Shown here: positions 1 through 7,398 of the stretch, piece by piece | How positions within the stretch are numbered: the first letter of the stretch is position 1 | Layout: each line of letters opens with the position of its first letter | Assembly (NCBI GenBank): GCA_937888665.1 | Contig: CALBET010000624.1 | Coordinates: 1-11,138 of the forward strand | Source: an uncultured Acidobacteriota bacterium | GTDB lineage: Bacteria > Acidobacteriota > Vicinamibacteria > Vicinamibacterales > UBA8438 | Direction of reading: 5' to 3' | DNA: 11,138 nucleotides | Notes under the pieces: model-generated | Seen by the model: the letters and a program-made list of their open reading frames with translations, nothing else | The model's database searches: none | Told to the model about the DNA's origin: nothing | Made by a program: the position numbers and the translations under genes

Positions 1-2
1 GG

Positions 3-197
3 GACGCGGCGTGCGGGGAGATCGTGCCGCCGGCTGACCCCGCCGCGCTGGCCGAGTGCCTGATACGGATGGCAGACGACCCGGCCCGGCGCCGACGTCT
101 TGGCCGTAACGGTGGCCTCTATGTCCGGGAGCATTTCTCCAAGCGCGAGGGCCTTCGCCGAGTGTGCGATGCGCTCGAAGAGATCGCCACGCAGTGA
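3..197 (+). CDS. GT4-type glycosyltransferase, C-terminal end (partial)
   Basis: The reading frame is open from the window edge to a TGA at 195-197, giving the last 64 residues of a protein. The visible piece begins with a GEIVPPADPAALAECL stretch, then DDPARRRRLGRNG and a final amphipathic helix around REHFSKREGLRRV. This is the usual tail of GT-B fold, GT4-family glycosyltransferases: the loop after the donor-sugar site, the 'A/DP..A.A..I..L..D...R..LG..GR..V...F....' helix pair, and the C-terminal helix that crosses back to the N-domain. The catalytic E-x7-E region is outside the window, so donor and acceptor cannot be inferred. The epimerase start codon lies 17 bp downstream on the same strand, so the two are probably co-transcribed. 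Confidence 0.75.
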   Translation, partial: DAACGEIVPPADPAALAECLIRMADDPARRRRLGRNGGLYVREHFSKREGLRRVCDALEEIATQ

Positions 198-214
198 CTC
201 GAGGTTTTCCACAC

Positions 215-1249
215 ATGCAGGAATATGAACGGTACTACCGCGACCGGATTGTGCTTGTGACCGGCGGCGCCGGTTCAATCGGGTCGAATTTGACGAGGAC
301 GCTGGCAGGCCTGGGCGCGCGGCGGGTTGTCGTGCTCGATGATCTGTCGGCCGGCTTTGCGTGGAACGTCCCGCGGGCGCCGAACGTGGAGTTGGTCCGC
401 GCGAGCGTGGTCGACGAGGCGGGACTGCGACGGGCGTTCGACGCTGCCCCCACCGTGGTCTTTCACCTGGCCGCCTTCTTCGCCAATCAGAACTCGGTGG
501 ACCATCCCGAGTGCGACCTGCACGTCAATGGCCTGGGGACCCTGCGGCTGCTGACCAAAGCGGTCGAGGCCCGTGTCGAGCGCGTGGTCTATGCGTCTTC
601 GGGGTGCTCGATTTACGGAAGTGCCGCGCAGCTGCCCCTGACCGAGGGCAGTCAGTCCATGTACTTGTCCACGCCCTATCAGATCACCAAGATGCTCGGC
701 GAGCTGTACGCGAACTTCTTCGGTCAGCACTACGGCCTCCCGGTCGTCAAGACACGGCTCTTTAATTCTTTCGGCCCCGGGGAAGTGCCAGGTCGATACC
801 GCAATGTGATCCCGAACTTCGTGTTCAAGGCGCTGCGCGGAGAGCCGCTGCCCTGGACGGGCGCGGATGGGGCGTCCCGAGACTTTACCTACGTGGGCGA
901 TATCGTTGACGGCCTGCTGCGCGCCGGCTACATTCCTGAAGCGGTCGGCGAAGACATCAATATCGCGTCAGGTCAAGAAACCCAAATCCTAGAGCTTGCC
1001 GACAAGATCAACGAGCTGACTGGTAATAGCGGCGGTATCGTGAGGGCGGCCGCGCGCCACTGGGATACCAAAGTTCGGCTCTGCGCGAGCATCGACAAGG
1101 CGCGAGCGCTCCTTGGCTACACACCGAGAACGAGCTTCGACGACGGACTGAGCAGGACGATTCGCTGGTTCCGCGACAACTGGTCCCAGATCGAGAAGGA
1201 TGCAGATTTTTCGTCGTCCTTGCCCTCGTCGAATGCAGTTGGCGGTTGA
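215..1249 (+). CDS. NAD(P)-dependent sugar-nucleotide epimerase/dehydratase (extended SDR)
   Basis: This 344-residue protein has the length and motifs of extended short-chain dehydrogenases acting on nucleotide sugars, such as GalE-type 4-epimerases and RmlB-type 4,6-dehydratases. The Rossmann nucleotide-binding loop GGAGSIG is at residues 17-23, an acidic LDDLS after beta-2 is at 41-45, HLAA is near 84-87, the catalytic serine region SSGCSIYG is at 128-135, and the YxxxK pair is Y155/K159. The RDFTYVGDIVDGL stretch in the C-terminal half is the usual substrate-domain signature. I chose the ATG at 215 because GAGG lies 10 bases upstream and the nucleotide-binding strand follows within 12 residues; an upstream in-frame start would overlap the previous gene and add an unrelated basic leader. 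It probably supplies an activated sugar for the neighbouring glycosyltransferases. The exact substrate cannot be read from the sequence; UDP-hexose 4-epimerase is one possibility. Confidence 0.88.
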   Translation: MQEYERYYRDRIVLVTGGAGSIGSNLTRTLAGLGARRVVVLDDLSAGFAWNVPRAPNVELVRASVVDEAGLRRAFDAAPTVVFHLAAFFANQNSVDHPECDLHVNGLGTLRLLTKAVEARVERVVYASSGCSIYGSAAQLPLTEGSQSMYLSTPYQITKMLGELYANFFGQHYGLPVVKTRLFNSFGPGEVPGRYRNVIPNFVFKALRGEPLPWTGADGASRDFTYVGDIVDGLLRAGYIPEAVGEDINIASGQETQILELADKINELTGNSGGIVRAAARHWDTKVRLCASIDKARALLGYTPRTSFDDGLSRTIRWFRDNWSQIEKDADFSSSLPSSNAVGG

Positions 1250-1254
1250 GCCGG

Positions 1255-2547
1255 CTACTGCCCCCCGTGCGGCCCGGACCGCTGGATCTGCCAGGCGGCG
1301 AGGATGAGTCCGCTGGCCAGCCACTGGAGAAGGCCGACCTTCGCGCCCAGCGGCACCGCGTCTGCCAATCCGAACACGTGGACCGCGAGGAGTGAGATCC
1401 CCGCCCCGGCCGCCACGCACCGGGCGGTCGGGTCGGCTCCGTCCGCCGCCTCGCGTGCTCGAACCAGCAAGTACCCTAGCAGTGCGAGATAGACGGCCAG
1501 TCCTGGGAGCCCGAGGTCCAGCGCGGTTTGCAGAAACATGTTGTGTGCGTGCGCCATGTCACCCAGCGTCGGGTCTAGTGGCCGGCGCAGTATGTGGCGA
1601 AATTCGTTCAGCCCGACGCCGAACCACGGCGCACGACTGAGCTCGAACAGGGCCGGTTGCCACACATCTATCCTGGCTTCGATGCTTCCTTGCCACCGGT
1701 CCCAACGAGCGGGCCGACCCGGCTGACTCAGTGGCCTCAGACCCTCCCACAGCCCGGGGTCACGGCGAGCGGTAGCAAAGATTCCACCGGCCGACACGAC
1801 GACCGCGAGTGCGATCGCCGCCGCGCGGATGGTCGCCGACCACCGTCCTATTCTCCAGAGACCAACAAACAACATCAGCCACGCGGCGCCCCACGCGGAC
1901 CGGGACTCGGTCACGACCAGCACGGTGACGGCGAGCGAGCCGACCAGCAAGCCGAGCAGTCGAACTCCGCGGTGCGACACATCTGGCCGCCGACGGACAA
2001 AGAGCAACGCCAGCGCCAGCGGCGCGACAAGCAGCCCGGTGGCTGCGAGCGCATTGGGGTTGACGAGACCGGCAGGGTCCATCCCCGGAAGCCGCAGGGA
2101 CAAAATCGGTAGCCGACCGGTCCACTCGATCGGAATGAGCTTGGGTTCGGGAATGCGGGTGGTCGCCAAGCCGACCCCGAGCATACCGCCGCCAAGGGCC
2201 AACATCGCCGCACCTGCGATGAGCAGCCGGCGCGGCGTGGGGCACCAGGTGGCGACGAGGCCCATCGCCAACACACCGGCGGCAATGCCACACAGATGGG
2301 AGAGCGCGCTCTGTTGGTCGTGCGCGTGTGTCCAGGAGACGACCGCGACGCACCCGAGCATCGCGACCAGACCATGGACGGGTGTCCAGGGCCGGCAGAG
2401 CCGACACGCCAGAGCGAACGCCACGCCACACAGCCCAGCGACCCACGCTCGTCCCGAAGGCGGCGCCGCCCCGAGAGAGATCAGCGCCAATCCGCCGACG
2501 GCTATCGCGGGTCGAAGCCTGATGAGCCAGCCCGTGTTCGTCGTCAT
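1255..2547 (-). CDS. O-antigen ligase / Wzy-like polymerase membrane protein
   Basis: This 430-residue protein is very hydrophobic, with about ten or more likely membrane segments separated by short basic loops. The Wzy_C/WaaL (O-antigen ligase) family pattern is visible. NPNALA lies at 163-168, ESRSAWG at 214-220 ends a membrane helix, and a long periplasmic-type loop covers about 260-345. That loop contains WFGVGLNEF (308-316) and AHAHNMFLQTALDLGLPGL (332-350), the H-N-x-x-L element typical of the family. Such enzymes use undecaprenyl-linked glycans either to polymerise repeat units or to ligate them to an acceptor, in the inner membrane facing the periplasm. Sequence alone does not separate the two. 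The ATG at 2547 was chosen because the first membrane segment follows directly; longer in-frame extensions encode low-complexity sequence. No strong ribosome-binding site is seen. The gene ends 5 bp from the epimerase stop (tail to tail) and is divergent from the next GT2 gene. Confidence 0.87.
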   Translation of the reverse strand: MTTNTGWLIRLRPAIAVGGLALISLGAAPPSGRAWVAGLCGVAFALACRLCRPWTPVHGLVAMLGCVAVVSWTHAHDQQSALSHLCGIAAGVLAMGLVATWCPTPRRLLIAGAAMLALGGGMLGVGLATTRIPEPKLIPIEWTGRLPILSLRLPGMDPAGLVNPNALAATGLLVAPLALALLFVRRRPDVSHRGVRLLGLLVGSLAVTVLVVTESRSAWGAAWLMLFVGLWRIGRWSATIRAAAIALAVVVSAGGIFATARRDPGLWEGLRPLSQPGRPARWDRWQGSIEARIDVWQPALFELSRAPWFGVGLNEFRHILRRPLDPTLGDMAHAHNMFLQTALDLGLPGLAVYLALLGYLLVRAREAADGADPTARCVAAGAGISLLAVHVFGLADAVPLGAKVGLLQWLASGLILAAWQIQRSGPHGGQ

Positions 2548-2756
2548 GGCAAGCCGACGATAGCATGGCTCGCCGCGCCGTCTGCAGGGTCGTCCGCTCG
2601 GGCACGCGCTCGTCGGGGGGCTGGCCATCATTGGACATTGTTCAAGACGGTTCCGTGTGGGAGGATATCGGCGACTGAGGTCACGAAGGCCTGACCCGTG
2701 TGGCGTGCCGTCGAGCGATGGTGTCAGTGAATCTGAACAATGCAACAGGCGCACAG

Positions 2757-3713
2757 ATGAGCGACAGGGTGTCAGGACGCCAGCCGACCGTCAGCGTGGT
2801 GATTCCCACATACAATCGCGGGCCCTTCCTGAGCGCCGCGATCGACAGCGTCTTGAGGCAGAGCTTTGACGATCTCGAGCTCGTCATTGTCGATGATGGC
2901 TCGCAGGACGACACCGCGCGCATCGTGGCTGGGTGGCGTGATCCGCGCCTCCGCTACCTGGCGCATACGAGGAACCGTGGCGATGGCGCCGCACGAAACT
3001 CCGGAATCGAGGCGTCGACGGGAACGTATGTCGCGTTTCTCGATGATGACGACGAATGGCTCGAGACAAAACTCGAGAGACAGGTGGCGGTCATGGAGGC
3101 GGCACCGGGGACGGCCCTGGTGCACACGGGACGCGTGGACATCGCTGGCGACACTGGGGAGATCTTACGTATTCACGACCATCCGGGAGTGACTGGCGAC
3201 GCGTGGTCTGCAGTGATTGAACGTAACTGCGTGACAACCTCAAGCGTTCTCGTGCGGAGGGACTGCTTCGCCACGGTCGGGCTGTTCGACGAATCCATAC
3301 CCGCAACTTCCGACTACGATATGTGGATTCGTCTCGCCCGGAAACATCGATTCGCCTACATTGACAGGCCGCTCATCAAATACCGAGTCCACGGGGTACG
3401 GATATCGACGAGCTGGGCGCTCGTCGTTCGTGGGCGACGTGCGCTATTTGCAAAGTATGAGGACGAGTTCTCCAAACCGACTCGTTACAATGCCGTCCGA
3501 CACCTCGAGTTTGGCACGGTGTGCTGCCTGAGCGGCGACGTCGCCGCGGGGCGGGCACTGTACGCCAAGGCGACGAGGCTTCACTTGTGGAGCGGCAAGG
3601 CGTATCTCGCGTGGTGCCTTACCTGGTTTGGGGCCGACAGGTTCGCGTGGATCATCCGCGTGCTCAACGAATACAGGCGGTCGTCGGTCAGACCACGGGT
3701 GGCTCAGCGCTGA
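2757..3713 (+). CDS. GT2 family glycosyltransferase (GT-A fold)
   Basis: This 318-residue protein begins with a classic GT2 inverting glycosyltransferase domain. TVSVVIPTYNRG at 11-22 forms the first strand and loop, ELVIVDDGS at 41-49 holds the nucleotide-binding acidic residues, NRGDGAARNSG lies at 73-83, and the metal-binding DxD region is LDDDDEW at 95-101. SDYDMW at 185-190 is the likely catalytic-base motif (usually ED-x-D/E-W), followed by the YRVHG element at 209-213. No membrane helix is evident, so it is probably cytoplasmic and adds a sugar from a nucleotide donor to a lipid-linked repeat unit. The ATG at 2757 is preferred because it starts just before the GT domain, with a weak AACAGG upstream. 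Alternative in-frame starts at 2718 (ATG) and 2700 (GTG) would add 13 and 19 residues. It is followed by a methyltransferase and another GT2 gene in the same direction, probably one operon. Confidence 0.9.
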   Translation: MSDRVSGRQPTVSVVIPTYNRGPFLSAAIDSVLRQSFDDLELVIVDDGSQDDTARIVAGWRDPRLRYLAHTRNRGDGAARNSGIEASTGTYVAFLDDDDEWLETKLERQVAVMEAAPGTALVHTGRVDIAGDTGEILRIHDHPGVTGDAWSAVIERNCVTTSSVLVRRDCFATVGLFDESIPATSDYDMWIRLARKHRFAYIDRPLIKYRVHGVRISTSWALVVRGRRALFAKYEDEFSKPTRYNAVRHLEFGTVCCLSGDVAAGRALYAKATRLHLWSGKAYLAWCLTWFGADRFAWIIRVLNEYRRSSVRPRVAQR

Positions 3714-3767
3714 CCAGCTCTGCGGCCTGGGATCAGGGTGTCATCGATGGCCTTGGGAGCGGCGAAC

Positions 3768-4685
3768 ATGGCAGAGCGCGATCCGGATCCGGAGACGCCG
3801 CCATGCCATGTCTGTGAAACCCCAAGTGGGTTCTTCCTGGTCAAGGATCACTACCGTTTGTATCGCTGCCCGAATTGCCGGCTGGTCTTTGTCAGCCCGC
3901 AGCCGGGTGCCGACTATCTTGCGACAGCGGTGTACTCCGAGGCGGCTGGGTACCATGCCCGCGAAGCGCGAGAGGGTTGGACGCTCACGCCGGTCCAACG
4001 GCGCGTGCTCCGTGAGCTGGGCGCCGGTCGAGGGAGGTCGTTGCTCGACGTTGGCTGTTCGACCGGCGAGTTCATGCACTGCGCGCGAGACCACGGCTTT
4101 GTCGTGAGTGGGATGGAGCTGAACAGCGTCACGTCCGGCGTCGCTCGGGCGAGAGGTCTCTCGGTGTGTTCCGGTCGACTGGAGGAAGCGGGCTTCGACG
4201 CAGCCGTATTCGATGTCGTCGTCCTCGGCGATGTGCTGGAGCACGTGTTGAATCCGAAGCGACTCGTGACGCTGTGTCGGCACGTGCTTGCGCCGGGTGG
4301 CATGCTGGTGGTCTCCACGCCAAACCTGGCATGCTCCTGGGCGCGAGGGACCTACCTGCTGTCCAGATGGCTCTCGATTCCATGGTCGGCCGTGACGCCG
4401 CCCCATCACCTGTTTCAGTTTTCCGTGTGTAACTTGGATCAACTGGTTCACGGATGCGGGTTCACGCGGGAGCGCATGTGGTTTCATCGGCCGCCGCCCT
4501 TGTTGTACGAGATCGGTTCAACCCACGTATTGGACCGCGTCAAGGCGCGGACCACCCTCTCGAACGTCGCGAAGGCGACGCTGGTCATTCTGCTCTACGC
4601 CACCCTGTATTACGGCGTCGATCCGATGGTGTCTCGACTGAACGGCCGCGACTTCTCGATGGTTGGGATGTACCGAGGCGGGTAG
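3768..4685 (+). CDS. SAM-dependent methyltransferase with N-terminal CxxC-CxxC knuckle
   Basis: This 305-residue protein combines a small N-terminal four-cysteine module (C13-x2-C16 and C34-x2-C37, with LYRCPNCRLVFVSPQP) with a class I Rossmann methyltransferase domain. Motif I is LLDVGCSTGEF at 92-102, the acidic GMELN at 115-119 would bind the ribose, the motif IV/V area is VVVLGDVLEH at 150-159, and the post-motif strand is LAPGGMLVVSTPN at 174-186. The layout matches Methyltransf_23-type enzymes common in polysaccharide clusters, which methylate sugars or sugar intermediates; the acceptor here is unknown. The Cys module probably binds zinc (inference). The C-terminus (about residues 255-285) is moderately hydrophobic and may touch the membrane. 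ATG 3768 has GGGAG eight bases upstream; an in-frame ATG at 3747 with AGGG upstream is nearly as good. The stop codon is embedded in the ribosome-binding site of the next gene, implying tight co-translation. Confidence 0.88.
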   Translation: MAERDPDPETPPCHVCETPSGFFLVKDHYRLYRCPNCRLVFVSPQPGADYLATAVYSEAAGYHAREAREGWTLTPVQRRVLRELGAGRGRSLLDVGCSTGEFMHCARDHGFVVSGMELNSVTSGVARARGLSVCSGRLEEAGFDAAVFDVVVLGDVLEHVLNPKRLVTLCRHVLAPGGMLVVSTPNLACSWARGTYLLSRWLSIPWSAVTPPHHLFQFSVCNLDQLVHGCGFTRERMWFHRPPPLLYEIGSTHVLDRVKARTTLSNVAKATLVILLYATLYYGVDPMVSRLNGRDFSMVGMYRGG

Positions 4686-4690
4686 GAGGT
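4684..4690 (+). promoter_or_regulatory. Strong Shine-Dalgarno site fixing a TTG start at 4699
   Basis: AGGAGGT is a near-perfect anti-16S match. It lies 8 bases before an in-frame TTG at 4699, and its first two bases are the end of the methyltransferase TAG stop. No ATG or GTG in the correct frame occurs at a suitable distance, so the downstream GT2 gene very probably starts at this TTG. The overlap of stop and ribosome-binding site suggests translational coupling. Confidence 0.7.
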
Positions 4691-4698
4691 GGCGCCTG

Positions 4699-6300
4699 TT
4701 GGAGTTCGCTAATGGGTCCATCGGCGATACCGGTGCCCGTCAAGACGAGGACGCGTCACGGATCAGCCTCATCGTTGTGGCTTACAACGCCGCGTCGACG
4801 TTGGGTGCGGCGCTGTGGTCTGTTGTCGCACAGTCCAGGCCACCGTATGAGGTGATCGTTGTAGATGACGGGTCGACAGACGCCACACGGGAAGTCACGG
4901 AGTCCTTCACCGGTGTGCTCCCAATCCGTCTTGTCGCGGAGCCCGTCAACCGCGGTGTGGGCCTAGCCCGGCGGACGGGCTGTGATGCTTCAACCGGTGA
5001 CACACTGACGTTTGTCGACAGCGACGACCTCCTTTTTCCCGATCACCTCGAACGGCTCTCAGAGATCTATACCGGCAGCGGTTGTATCGCGGCGGCACGG
5101 TACGGTCGCTGGCGTCCTGGACGTGAGCTGAGCTTCGTGACCGATGAAAGAGCACCGAACCTCCCGGAGGCAGGCAAACAGCGTCTCGGCATCCTTCGGG
5201 GTGCGTTCATTTTGCCCGCGTCCCTGTTTAGCGCGGCCGACTACCGGGCGGTCGAGGGCTTTCGAGACCTGAGAGCAGCCGAGGACTGGGACGTGTGGAT
5301 CCAGCTCATCCACTCCGGCGCCAGGGTAGTCCGAACGTCGGTTCCGACCATGTTGTATCGACGCAGGGACGGGCAGTTGACGAGCCAGGACCCGCTGGCC
5401 ACCGTTCGATGTGACCTTGAGGTTCTCGAGCACCACGAGCCCCGCCTGACGGGCCGCGAGCGCCGCATCGGCCGGAAGATGATCCGTCGGCGACGGGCCA
5501 GAGCCAAGCTGATTGCCGGGCAGCGAGCGGCGGCGGCCGGCGAACGACTCCGCGCCATCCGTTGTTGGTGGCAGGCAGCGTTTCTAGACCGAGATTTCCG
5601 TCGTGTCGGCCCAGGCTACGATTCGAGCGTCGCCGCCGCCGCCGTGGCGAGGATTCTCGGACTCGATGACGACGCCGCGGAGACGACCCGACCGGTCGAG
5701 GCGGTCACGCCAGCCCGAATCGGCGACGCTGTCGTCACGGTCGTGGTCTTGTGCGATGACGTGGGCGGCGCGCGCGACGGTGGCCAACGCCTCCGTGCCA
5801 CACTCGCCAGCATCGCCTCCCAGACGGTGCCAATTGATGAGCTCGTCGTCGTCGTCGAGCCCGACTCGAACGGGTGGCCTCCGACCGCCACCGCCGTCGT
5901 CGACCGGTTGTCCAGCCGGTGTTCTGTGCGGACGGTGCGGAGTCGAGACCACATTTGGCACACCGGTGTGGAAGCGACCGCGCCGCGCGTCTTCGCCTTC
6001 GTTCGGGAAGGAGATTTCTGGTTGCCTGAACATTTGGAGATGCTGCTGGCCGTCTGGAGCCCCGACAACGTGGCGATCGGACGCTGGCTCCACCGCCAGG
6101 AGGGCGCAGACGCTCCCACGCCCGAGCACGCCTCGGTGTTCCATCTGCCGATCATGCTGTCGTCCGACGTCTATCAGAGGCTCAGCGACAGCTCCTCCGG
6201 CGGCACCATCCGCGTGACGTGCCACCAGGCGACAGTCCTAGCCGGGTGTCACGTTCGGGGTTCGTCGCGGTCTCCGTCGTCCGATGCATCGGGGCACTGA
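4699..6300 (+). CDS. Tandem-domain GT2 glycosyltransferase, second domain degenerate
   Basis: The 533-residue product has two GT-A-like domains. The N-terminal one (about 20-260) looks active: ISLIVVAYNAA at 22-32, VIVVDDGSTD at 52-61, NRGVGLARRTG at 84-94, the DxD region VDSDDLLFP at 106-114, and EDWDVW at 195-200 as the catalytic base motif. A basic, Arg/Ala-rich linker follows (about 253-300). From about 345 the pattern repeats with VVTVVVLCDD (345-354), LASIASQTVPIDELVVVVEPD (369-389) and VFAFVREGDFWLPEHLE (431-447). This aligns with the DxD segment of GT2 enzymes but lacks the Asp-x-Asp and the VDDGS acidic pair, so the second domain is probably non-catalytic. The start is the TTG at 4699, set by the AGGAGGT site. 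The last 17 codons overlap the 3' end of the opposing capsule-type gene, and the final 30 or so residues look unstructured. It probably transfers a sugar in repeat-unit assembly; donor unknown. Confidence 0.85.
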   Translation: MEFANGSIGDTGARQDEDASRISLIVVAYNAASTLGAALWSVVAQSRPPYEVIVVDDGSTDATREVTESFTGVLPIRLVAEPVNRGVGLARRTGCDASTGDTLTFVDSDDLLFPDHLERLSEIYTGSGCIAAARYGRWRPGRELSFVTDERAPNLPEAGKQRLGILRGAFILPASLFSAADYRAVEGFRDLRAAEDWDVWIQLIHSGARVVRTSVPTMLYRRRDGQLTSQDPLATVRCDLEVLEHHEPRLTGRERRIGRKMIRRRRARAKLIAGQRAAAAGERLRAIRCWWQAAFLDRDFRRVGPGYDSSVAAAAVARILGLDDDAAETTRPVEAVTPARIGDAVVTVVVLCDDVGGARDGGQRLRATLASIASQTVPIDELVVVVEPDSNGWPPTATAVVDRLSSRCSVRTVRSRDHIWHTGVEATAPRVFAFVREGDFWLPEHLEMLLAVWSPDNVAIGRWLHRQEGADAPTPEHASVFHLPIMLSSDVYQRLSDSSSGGTIRVTCHQATVLAGCHVRGSSRSPSSDASGH

Positions 6301-6905
6301 TAGCAGTCAAGTCGCGCCCCGCATATGAGGCAGGACGCGATGGCGCGCAGGTCCGGTGCCGTAGACCAGTCTCCTGGCGTCGTGATGTTCACCTCTCCCT
6401 GAGCCAGATGTGCGGCCAGGGTCTCGTGATACGTGATCCCCATCGTGGTGAGCGTGAGCGGTCGGCCGAGAAAGTGGCAGAACGCGAAACGCTCGGCCAG
6501 GGCCTGCTGGTGGTCGGTCAACGGCTCGATGGTCTGAACCTGCGCCAACCGGGAGAGGTAGTGCTCGCGCGATCTGCAGTCGATCGTGAATCCCAAGTCG
6601 CTATAGGGGCCGTCTCCCGCGGTGATCACTGGAATACCTAGCCGGGCCGCCTCGATGCCCACGGTGCCACGAACCGTGACGCAGACATCCATTAGGGAGA
6701 ACAGCGAGTGTGTACTGATGTCGTTGTCCGCCGGAATGAAGGAGACGTGGGGCGGCAATTCCGCGAAATACCGCCGCAGGATGACCATCTCGGAGGGCTC
6801 GCCAACATAGCCCTCGCTTAGCAGCCGAGATGTGCACTTCTCACGCCTTGTCGTAGAGCAGCACGAGGTCCGGCTCGAACCGGTCCAGTATCCGGGCCGC
6901 CCCAC
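6249..6905 (-). pseudogene. Capsule polysaccharide synthesis-type protein, C-terminal fragment
   Basis: This frame encodes the C-terminal third of a Capsule_synth-like protein, the GT-B fold family related to KpsC/KpsS. Recognisable elements are LPPHVSFIPADNDISTHSL, then DVCVTVRGTVGIEAARLGIPVITAG, the segment that contacts the nucleotide-sugar phosphates in this fold, and GFTIDCRSREHYLSRL. The open frame reaches 6905, but codons above about 6843 are a shadow of the N-terminal fragment's frame, so the meaningful part is roughly 6249-6843. There is no plausible start codon or ribosome-binding site at the junction, which argues that it is the remainder of one broken gene with 6841-7323. Its 3' end overlaps the opposing GT2 gene by 52 bp. 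Family assignment rests on remembered motif patterns, not on a search. Confidence 0.7.
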
Positions 6906-7323
6906 GCGCCTGCCCGATACTGGCTGCCACGAACGCGTGCAGCGTCACGCTGACCGCACGGGCCGCGACGTCGGTCTGTGGAGCATCGGCGAAATCCTGC
7001 CATCGGAAGGCCTTGTCGAGACCGGCTAGTCGATAGTACTTCGCGAGTGGGACCGGCGCGCCGGAGTGGTTCATCAGGATGATCGGCTCGAAGCCAGCCA
7101 ATTCCAAGGCCTTGATAAGGGCGAGCTCCAGATACACATCTGGAAAGAAGATCCCACACACCAACGCGACGGGCCGATTAGGCCGGTCGCCATGCAGACG
7201 GACCTCCATGAGCGTGCCGTGTCGGCGCCTGAAGCGCTTCAGTTCGCGCGCCGCACGGTACCTGTATCGATGAAAGTTGACGCTGGCAAGCCGCGTAGCC
7301 TGGTGCTTGTACCGACGGAGCAC
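6841..7323 (-). pseudogene. Capsule polysaccharide synthesis-type protein, N-terminal fragment
   Basis: The frame starts with a GTG at 7323 and gives 160 residues. A basic N-terminal helix (RRYKHQATRLASVNFHRYRYRAARELKRF in two overlapping parts, residues 3-31) is followed by a Rossmann-like start PVALVCGIFFPDVYLELALIKALELAGFEPIIL, a sugar-enzyme style helix, and RILDRFEPDLVLLYDKA just before TGA at 6841-6843. In capsule-synthesis-type proteins the 'PDLVLxxDxG' strand is normally followed by over 100 further residues (membrane- or lipid-proximal loop and the second Rossmann domain) before the motifs found in the 6249-6905 fragment. Here those motifs begin within about 10 residues, in another frame. 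This suggests an internal deletion plus a frameshift. The gene follows the GT4 gene with a 75 bp gap and is likely in the same - strand transcript. The true start is uncertain. Confidence 0.62.
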
Positions 7324-7398
7324 GACGTCACGCCGAAGCGGTCGGCGGTCACCCGCAAGAGCTGCTGACTACGATCCCACGCTTCCATCGTCGTCGTC

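Noticed and set aside
1760..2638. 292-codon - strand frame overlapping the O-antigen ligase
   Set aside because: It is the same strand in another frame; composition is Arg-rich and non-membrane, while the ligase frame shows clear membrane helices and family motifs.
2548..2756. Divergent promoters between the ligase and the first GT2 gene
   Set aside because: Promoters are expected here, but candidate boxes (for example TTGGAC at 2632 or GGATAT near 2664) lack correctly spaced partners, so none is called.
3741..4487. 248-codon - strand frame opposite the first methyltransferase
   Set aside because: It mirrors a strong coding region in a GC-rich genome and has no recognisable motif.
5584..6225. 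213-codon - strand frame opposite the double GT2 gene
   Set aside because: Shadow of the GT2 coding strand with repetitive Gly/Arg/Val content and no domain.
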